A stretch of DNA of 64,000 nt, from NCBI GenBank assembly GCA_038049695.1, contig CP142453.1, positions 19,968,001 to 20,032,000 of the forward strand, in the 5' to 3' direction. The translations under genes were made by a program, and so were the position numbers. Within the stretch, counting starts at the first letter, position 1. The number at the start of each line of letters is the position of its first letter. Positions 55,750 to 64,000 of the stretch are shown here, piece by piece. The stretch comes from Cinnamomum chago. Taxonomy: Eukaryota; Streptophyta; Magnoliopsida; Laurales; Lauraceae. The notes beneath the pieces were generated by a model. The model saw only the letters and a list, made by a program, of their open reading frames with translations, searched no databases and was not told the origin of the DNA.

Positions 55750-57414
55750 TAGCAGAATAGATTTTACTATTGGAGAGAGAGAATAGGCTTTCCTATTAAA
55801 ACCCGCGTAAATACTTTTTAATACTCATTTTCAGATGGAGTTCACTCCTCAACACACTCCATATGTGGAACCATTAGTAGCCGCATGCATTAGTTCTTTT
55901 CGCCGAGTCATTCATCTTGAATTGTATGGGCAATACCACTTTACTGATCTTTTCATTTACCACCTTTCAATTTTACTCACGATTCATTTATTCTCTCTTA
56001 AATTGACTTCACTTCATCATGCATGTATACTCAAACAGAGCTCCCCCCCTCTCTCCCCTACTTGTATCATGTGAATTCAGTTTTTAAGGAACACATGTAA
56101 TTTTGGGAAGAGGCAAGGGCAGTTTGGTAAATTGGCTAGTGAATCTAGACCTTTCATTTTGGATTTCTGCCACAAGTCCCGATGTACCCGGGTCAGGTGG
56201 CTGAGGAAAATCCGGTCATGATAGTCATGCTTCATCAGCACATTCTTTGCACTCACGTACTCACTCACTCTCACACCTCTCAACTCCCTCACCTCTTCAA
56301 ATTGGCCTATAACAAGCAACAATTCGTGGTATGCACGAACAGTAGAACCACTAAATGCACATACTCATACATATTATTTTTATTAAATAATTTAATTAGT
56401 AAACAGTTGAGTCTTTTTTTTTTATTGCTAATTTGATTGTTAGCGTGAAGTGTGAGGACAGTTTTTTTCTTAGAGCCTTGATGGTCTGATGATATAGTTA
56501 ACTGTAGACCTGAAAAAAAAAATCAATGCCTCGTCAAGAACATGCCAAAAACATTACTGACATGGAGTTCCTCTCTTTTATTTTTCCAATCCATCAAGTT
56601 TAAATGGAGATGCAAAAAACCTGAATGTTTTATTTTTCCCTTCCTGATATGCTATCTCCCTGATCAAGGTGCTAGATGGCCCAGGCCTTTTAATTAAATG
56701 TGAATGTTTGATTAAAGACAAGAAAAAACACAATCCCCTTATCAGATCGCCCATTGGGTCCTACAGTCCAAGACACCCAAACAATTCTTTATTCTTCAAA
56801 CGTGCCCTCTCCCTGATCAAGGTGCTGGATGGCCCAGGCCTCCACGCTTGACAAATCCAACCCCCTCATCCGGAGTTACATCTGCGTGGCAGGATATTGG
56901 GTCCCACTGGGCCCCGATCACAGATTGGCCCATTTGAAGCCATACTTGGGCTAATTTTAACCCCTTTCTAATGACAAACTTGGGTTGAGTCTTTAACCTC
57001 AACCCATTTTTATTTGGCCATTTGTTTTTAGCCTCTTGGTCAAGGATTCAGGCTTGTATTCATTAAAAACTCTCTTTTTTTTAAGCCAATCCATTGTAAC
57101 CAACTCCTATTTGTAGCCAAACTATGGAGTAATTTTAAGTCTATTCACGGAATTAATTTTTAGCTTTTTCATAGTAGTTTGCTAAGCCAATTTTAAGTCC
57201 ATTTAGGACTCACTTTAGTCTGTGTTTCAACCCACCACATCTATCTAATTGAGGTGGTTTTTGACCCAATCTTAACTAATTTGCTGTCGAAATCTGATTG
57301 TAACCCAACCCAATTTCAGCAATTGTTTGAAATAAAATCTAGTCAAGTTTCAGTCATTGTTTGGGCAAATTTTAAGCTCATTCAGTTTTACAGTTGTTTA
57401 TCTTGTTTGGATAT
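55750..57414. other. Intergenic region right of UGT-B
   Basis: No gene is seen. A duplicated word CTCCCTGATCAAGGTGCT followed by (A/G)GATGGCCCAGGCC occurs at about 56655 and 56808, spaced 153 bp. The 57000-57400 stretch has repeated AATTTTAAG(T/C)-type and AACCCAA words. Confidence 0.6.
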
Positions 57415-58925
57415 GAGGACCCAAGTTGTTTGTTTTGGGTGATTTGAATTTATTTGGGTGTTTGGTTGGGAGGATTCGGTGAGGGCTTTATTTTCTTGCA
57501 TTGATACCGGGACCGAGGTGGGTCACCCGATAACCCATCTGATTCATGGATCCAAAGGAGGACCCACGAGCGACCCAGTAGGTGGTGGACTCGTGCGAGG
57601 TGGTCCCTGTTTGACCCACCCTCCATCGTCTGATCAGAGAGAGGGAGAGGATGTGTTTTAGGTTTGAATTTATTTGGGTGTTTAGTTCTGATTATTTTAG
57701 GGTGTTTGGTTGGGATGATTCGGTGAGGGCTTGATTTTCTAGCGTTGATACCGGGACCCAAGTGGGCCACCCGATGACCCATCTGATCTGTAGATCTGAA
57801 GGAAGACCCACGGGCAACCCAGTAGGTGGTGGACCCATGCGAGGTGGGCCCTGTTTGGCCCACCATCTAGCATTTGATCAGAGAGAGGGAGATGACGTGT
57901 TTTAGGAACAAAATCAGTTTTGCAGCAAATTATTGTGGGACTCACTGGTTAAGCCGATTGCCGATTTGGTCGAGGACCCAAGTTGTTTGTTTAGGGAGAT
58001 TTGAATATAATTTGGTGTTTGGTTTTGATTATTCCAGGGTGTTTGGTTGGGAGGATTCGGTGAGCGCTTGATTTTCTTGCATTGATACCGGGACCTAGGC
58101 GAGCCACCCGATGACCTATCTGATCCGTGGATTCGAAGGAGGACCCACGGGCGACCCAGTAGGTGGTGGACCAGTGCGAAGTGGGTCATGTTTGACCCAC
58201 CATCTAGCGTCTGATCAGAGAGAGGGAGAGGACGTGTTTTAGGAATAAAATCATTTTTACAGCAGATTGTTGTGGGACCCACTGGTTGATCCGATCTTCG
58301 ATCTGATCGAGGACCCAAGTTGTTTGTTTAGGGGGATTTGAATTTATTTTTGTGTTTGGTTCTGATTATTTTAGGGTGTTTGGTTGGGAGGATTCGGTGA
58401 GGGCTTGATTTTCTTGTGTTGATACTGGGACCTAAGTGGACCACCCAATAACCCATCTGATCCGTGGATCCTAAGGAAGACCCATGGGCGACCCAGTAGG
58501 TGGTGGACCCGTGCTAGGTGGGCCCTGTTTAGCCCACCATCCAACGTCTGATCAGAGAGAGGGAGAGGATGTGTTTTAAGAACAAAATCAGTTTGGCAAT
58601 AGATTGTTGTGGGACCCACTGGTTGATCTGATCGCCAATCTGGTTGAAGACCCAAGTTGTTTGTTTAGGGGGATTTGAATTTATTTGGGTGTTTGGTTTT
58701 GATTATTCTAGAGTGCTTGGTTGGGAGGATTCAATGAGGGCTTGAATTTCTTGCGTTGATACCAGGGCCCAGGTGGGCCACTCGATGACCCATCTAATTC
58801 GTGGATCTGAAGGACTCACGGGCGACCCAATAGGTGGTGGACCGATGTGAGGTGGGTTCTGTTTGACCCACCATCCAGCGTATGATCAGAGAGAGGGAGA
58901 TGAAGTGTTTTATGAACAATCCTTT
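57415..58925 (+). repeat. Tandem repeat, 337-bp unit, about 4.5 copies
   Basis: Units start at GAGGACCCAAGTTGTTTG at 57415, 57972 and 58309, and as GAAGACCCAAGTTG at 58646. The period is 337 bp for the last three. A further copy starting at about 57661 lacks the first part, because 57415 to 57972 contains two shortened units. Each unit has ACCCAGTAGGTGGTGGAC and TCTGATCAGAGAGAGGGAGA. A minus-strand frame (PLPLSDQ, HHLLGRPWVLL) stays open in several units but is an incidental property of the repeat. Confidence 0.9.
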
Positions 58926-60780
58926 TTTTTTCAATGTTATCTTTATTTCCGGAAGTTAGTTTAGAGGAGAGTAAAGAGAGAGCAGATCATGACAGCTGTC
59001 GTCATGTATCCTATAAATTGAGCGATGGAACTTTGAAGGCCTGTGGTTAAACGAATGGAAACCACATTCCAATAGATATATAGATAAATTGGTAGGCCTC
59101 AATATTTGGAACCTTTTTTTTTTTTTTCATTTTTACCTGGGTCTGAGTTTGGCCCCATTGCAACAATGCCAAGTCCATGGATTTCAAACTAGAGGACGCC
59201 CATAATCGTACTTTATATAGGTTTTTATTGCGTATCTAATTGGAGCCTGGGTCTAATTTTGGTCCCTAAAATAAATTTCTGGGTACTGGTATTGTGAACT
59301 GGATCAGATTCGGATCTGGGTTAAAAACATGGAACCCCACTAGTAATCTGGGTTTGGGAAATAATAAGGACCCGACCCATTTCATTTTTCCTACTGAAAG
59401 TACCAGGTCTCCATACAAGTTTTCACCGAATGGAATTGGCTCTCATAATCCTATACAAGGTCAAGGTCTCAAACTAGCAAACCGCAATATTTTGCCCATG
59501 GATTCATCTAACTCAGCTAGGCCTACCAAGACATTGAGAGTTTTAATGGGCGCGACCTGGCTGCACTCAACTTACATCTGGCTCTGAGCTTGAGTCCTCA
59601 TAACCCGACATGTCACACTCACAGCCTTAGGTTGGGTCAGTCTTGAAGCAGATCTTACCTCCTAAACAGTGCACTCCACAGTCCACACCTACCCACTGTC
59701 TCCCTCCCTCCACTATCTTTTTTTCTGAGTTTGTCCTTATATTTCATTTCATTTCACTCTATCATACAAACACCAAATTTCTATCCTTTTTTATGCAGTG
59801 ATGTGACGGGTATGGCCGGGTCATAAACCTACTGTGTGTCCATCGTCCGAGTGAGTGCATGCCGAGTCAACAGACTCAGTAGATCCCTGGCTCAGCTCAG
59901 GGAAGTGAAAATGTTCCCATTCAGCACCCAACCTGGATTTTTCCCCTTTTAAGCTAGTAATATTAACTTTTGAATTAAAATGATTGTTTGGCCAGTAATT
60001 CATTACATAAAAAAACAAAAGGGAAAAGAAGAAACGAACACAAGAGGAGAAAAGAAGACAAATGACGGGCATCCACTCATACATCAAAAGAAATGAACTC
60101 CCCTATTTTAATAAGTCCCTTTAAATGTGACAAAACCCATAGTCACCAATGTAGAGTTTTAGTGAAGGACAATAATATCAAAAACGAAATCCGAAATAAT
60201 CTAATTCTTTGCTCCATTGGGAGCATTAATGAAATTAACGACGCCCGAGCAAAACACTTTGACACTGGTTATTCTTTTCTCTTTGTTTACTAAAATGAAA
60301 TATTTTTTCACAACATTTCTTAAATAAACATGGAAAACAAGAATCTTTAATTAATTCATCCTTCATTTTAGAATTTACAGCGAAGAAAGCAAACAAAACA
60401 TCGACATAATGTTTGATACAGAAGACGTACACGTTTATCTAACTTCTACTTTAAAAAAGTTGTGGTGGAAACGGAAGCCCTGTTTGGTCCAAACAGTGGA
60501 CCAAATAGGGAAGCCCTATTTGGACCAATCAGAGGGTGCCACATGGGGTTGAGATGTCACATCCCATCACTTTAAAAAATTTCACATCTTTTAAAAAAAA
60601 AAAATCATCCCGCATGTGGCATCCCTGAGTGGTCCCAACAGGTTTCCTTGTTTGGATCTGGATCCGATGTTGTTTGATGGGTAGACAGCAGGACTCATCG
60701 AATTCAATGATTGCAGGACATATCATGCAATATGTGAAAGAAGACGAGGCCCACTTGGGTAGGGTACAAACACCATAGGT
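58926..60780. other. Intergenic region with a hairpin-forming repeat
   Basis: No gene is seen. Near 60478-60525 the words CCCTGTTTGGTCCA, TGGACCAAATAGGG and CCCTATTTGGACCA alternate in orientation and could form a stem-loop. The rest is AT-rich, with poly-T at 59116 and poly-A at 60593. Confidence 0.6.
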
Positions 60781-61135
60781 GATGACTAGTTTAATTATTG
60801 TCCTTTGTGCTTTAAATCATAGAACACTTCAAGAAACATGTCTCCACTTCAATAATTCCACCCATATATTTGTAAAACATCTTCTTCGATCTTTCTAACC
60901 TTAGTAATTATCGAGTCAAGATATTAAAATTAATCTCTTTGTAGTATCTCTTGAGCTTCAACTTTCGAAGAAAATTTCAACTCTATGCACATTTCTACCA
61001 AAGTTATTATTCATATATTTTGTCTTTCTATAACCTACTTTAAAGCCTTTGGATTCTAAAACCTACAATTGATTTTCTAATTTCACATTCACACCATCTC
61101 TCGGTTCATCGACCTGAAATTATATCATAAGCAAA
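60780..61135 (-). mobile_element. Degraded LINE fragment, same family as 42830-44270
   Basis: Collinear with 43260-43640 (for example TTTAAAGCCTTTGG(A/G)TTCT and CATTCACACCATCT versus CATTTACACTATCA), so it corresponds to the part of the RT ORF after the FADD motif. Heavily mutated, with no open frame. Confidence 0.65.
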
Positions 61136-62800
61136 CAATTAGGTTTTTTAATTTGCTTCTTTCATCAATCTTGAACAAATTTTTAGGTGGTTTTTTATTC
61201 AATTTCTTATGAATTACAGATTATGTTGATTTTAATTTGCCAGCTTCTAATGGGTGCTTTATTTTCCTTATATTTAATGATCTCTTTTCTGTTTTTGAGC
61301 CATGGTTTGTTCAGTGATCAGCAACGAAAGGAGAATGGAAAAGTAACAAAGCATGTCATGCTATGTTGAATACTTTACAGAAGGTTAGAAATTTTGAGAA
61401 GCCAATTTAATTTTTATGTACTAAAGGAAAGAGATCTCCCATCCAAAACATACCTCGCCAGTTGATTTCTCCTCTTGTTTTACTAGGGTAGGTGAAGAGG
61501 GGTTATTTTCATTGGGGAAATGTGTAGATCGAAAGTGCATTACGTGGAGGTCAAGGAAAGGAATCCTGATTCATGATACTATGCTTGGGCATTGTACTCA
61601 GAGACTTTTGAATCCCTACTTATTAATAATGTTGGTTGGAAGGTGGAGAGTAGAGCATGAAGTGACCAATGTCAGCGTGCTATAGCTACTAGGCAAAAAA
61701 GAAAAAAAAATCACCCATACTTCTCTATGTAGGATTGCATTCTCCCCCAACCCTTTATTCAAACCTATTTGGCTTTTCTTTCTTTCAATTTTTTGGGGTC
61801 TTTGTGATATTGATGAAAGGAAAGAGATGTTGTGTTTCTTCAATTTCATCACTCTCTATCTTTCCATGGCAATGAAAGGGTTCTTTACAATTTGAGTTTT
61901 TAATTTGACTATGATGACTAAAAGCCCCCTTTTAAACAATATATGAATTGGGTTGAGTTAACTGATTGATTGGCTAATTTGAGCATGAAGTGTTTCATTA
62001 AAGGTCTAATTGAAATTGAATCTTAATGTCATGATTAATTTAAAGGTTCTACCCCTCTCTTAAAAGTGTAGTACCTTCTCTCTTACTATGTTTAATGTCA
62101 GGATGCTTAAATGAGCAAAAAAAAATAATTGTCTTTACCTAAAAAAATAAAATTCAGATTACCAAAGTGCTTAAATTGTTTTGTATATAAGGAATCAAGT
62201 CAAATCACTTGAGATATGCTACATATATTTTTATTTTTTTCCTTTGATTTGCTTCTAAAGTGTAACAACACCAAAACTATATTTGATTTCTTAATTGAAA
62301 GGGAATATGTTCAGTTGAGTTCTACTACTACCTTGCAAAGAACAAGTTTCACTCACTTCGTCCAAGAAAAATAAATATTATAATCCAGTCTATATTAAAA
62401 TATTATGTCTTTAAATAGAGAAAAAATAAGATTAAAAATATAAATTTTTGCAGTTCTTTTTTTGTTAATGCATCTCAGTTTCTACCAAAAAACTTGGGCT
62501 TATGATTCTCTTAGTAATTATTTTTATTTTTTATTTTTCGATGGTATTCTTCAATTGAGTTTGTTCTTTTCTAACTAATAGTTTGATTGTAGTTTTTTTA
62601 TATTAAGTGCTATATTATAGTCAAATGCTTGCCATTCCTTTTCTTTTATGCTCTTCTTTTGATAAGCTCAAAATGTGATTTCCATAGCTTTGGATTTAGT
62701 TTTCTTCCTTTTTCTTTCAATAGTGGTCTTGTAAATTTTATCCATATTGCTTGACGTATGATTCAATTGACCCCATTACCATGTTTTCTATGGGTTTTGT
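61136..62800. other. AT-rich intergenic DNA
   Basis: No gene, repeat array or RNA gene was recognised. Short open frames are AT-driven. Confidence 0.6.
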
Positions 62801-62982
62801 TGGTCTAGCATTATCTCCTCATCCCTACCATAGCCTTTTGAGATGTGGTAGAGGAGCTAATTTAGACTTTCTATGTACATACCCAAATTGTTGGTCTAGC
62901 ATTATCTCCTCATCCCTACCATAGCCTTTTGAGATGTGGTAGAGGAGCTAATTTAGACTTTCTATGTACATACCCAAATTGT
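62801..62982. repeat. 91-bp exact tandem duplication
   Basis: 62801-62891 is repeated without any difference seen at 62892-62982 (unit starts TGGTCTAGCATTATCTCC). The identity implies a very recent event or an assembly duplication. Confidence 0.9.
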
Positions 62983-64000
62983 TTGTAGTAGGGTAGAGCA
63001 TTTGATCTTATTATTCTATTATTTGTCCAATCCATGGTGTTTCCTTGTAGTTTAGCTCTTCAATGCTGTAAATCCCTTAAATTTCTTGCTCATGCAGCTT
63101 GATTGATGGATGTTGTAACTTTTACTGTAGTTGAGGCATGCTCTGATCCTTTCCATGTATACATCTGACAAAGGAAAAGTCTAATTGAATCTAAGGAAGT
63201 GAAAATCTAATTGAGTCAAGGTAAGGAATCAAGTATGTTAGATCTTATTTGCTTTTCGTTTGCTTTTAATTGTCATTTGTTTACTTTTTATTTTATTTTT
63301 ATGTTAGGACCTTATCAATCCTTTCTTGAATAAATCATGAAAAGTCCAATCATTTTTACTCCCAAATATTGTGTTTTACATTGCTTCAGAGGCTAAAGAG
63401 GCTTCTTCTTTCCACATCAACACATAAGCCATGGGTCAAAATTAGAGAAAATCGAAATACATACAAGCTCTCTTTTACCCCCTTTCTTTGTTGGGACCTT
63501 TTATAAACCTTCCTAATCAAATCTTGAATATTTGCTTTTGAGTTTGAGAGGTGAACAACTGCCAGCCACTTTATAATTTTCAACAATTTCCTAACTCATT
63601 TGCAAACCTTTAACTGTTTGCAAAGTTGTCATGATTTTGGAAACATTCACCCCAATTCATCAAGTTGTTGTTCTGCATTAACTGCAAATTTTATTTTTGA
63701 ACTTACAACATACCTTTCATTGCTTATACTTTTTGAATATTTTTAATACAAATATTTTAAAGTCAATGATGAATATGATATTCTGTACGCACACATTTTT
63801 TTAATGATTCAAGCCAAATCCTATCCCACCCTTACTACACTCATACTCTCTCACCTTTTCTAATGATTTGAAAAATCTTATGCATATTCATTAATTTCTT
63901 ATTCTAATCAAACAAACTATCTTCTTATTAAATACCATTGGAATAAAATATAATGATTTGCTATAATCTAGATGGATTCATCATTTCATTAGCAGAAATT
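62983..64000. other. AT-rich intergenic DNA to the window end
   Basis: No gene, RNA gene or clear transposon was recognised. Confidence 0.6.

Noticed and set aside
57450..58655. Several minus-strand open frames with repeated peptides (PLPLSDQ, HHLLGRPWV)
   Set aside because: They follow the 337-bp tandem repeat, are interrupted in each unit, and show no domain or start conserved between units.
1..64000. CRISPR arrays, operons, bacterial defence systems or organelle insertions
   Set aside because: Gene structure and repeats are those of plant nuclear DNA; no regularly spaced short repeats or organelle genes were seen.

Overview
This window is nuclear DNA of a flowering plant. The evidence is intron-rich genes with GT-AG junctions, plant-specific families (SERRATE, UDP-glycosyltransferases of the UGT85 type, alpha-carbonic anhydrase) and dense plant transposons (Mutator-like, hAT, Harbinger-like, LTR, LINE, SINE). 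The lineage within the angiosperms cannot be fixed from what I can see. Four host protein genes are convincing: SERRATE on + (20072-29481), a secreted alpha-carbonic anhydrase on + (32664-36281), and two tandem UGT genes on - (UGT-A with exons at 37660-38609 and 50151-50664; UGT-B at 52597-55656).

The left third is a nest of mobile elements. A 1.08-kb Harbinger-like element (1633-2709) is followed by a 14.6-kb element (3951-18577) with long inverted terminal arms and a perfect 9-bp target-site duplication, TTCTGTATA. These are the hallmarks of a Mutator-like element. No Mutator transposase was seen; instead it holds gene pieces: one exon closely matching ATG8, a GRF-type zinc-finger pseudogene and an unidentified C-terminal coding piece. 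Nested inside are two inverted LTR copies and a complete 5.36-kb hAT element (9107-14467, 8-bp duplication ATTCTTAC). The hAT transposase reads through two exons except for one in-frame TGA. Its target was the splice donor of the GRF gene.

The middle holds SERRATE, with 12 coding exons that join in frame to 719 residues, and the seven-exon carbonic anhydrase (268 residues). Both have retroposon fragments in their introns or flanks.

The right half is a UGT tandem duplication. UGT-B is compact (479 residues, one intron of 1.6 kb). UGT-A is its diverged copy: its two exons lie 11.5 kb apart, the intron is filled with LINE and LTR debris and a third, broken UGT exon 1, its TATA region has become a 55-bp AT microsatellite, and its catalytic Asp is Glu. 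Beyond 56 kb there is no convincing gene, only a 337-bp tandem repeat (57415-58925), a LINE remnant and a 91-bp tandem duplication.

All exon joins were worked out by hand from splice consensus, reading phase and remembered family sequence. No alignment or database search was run.
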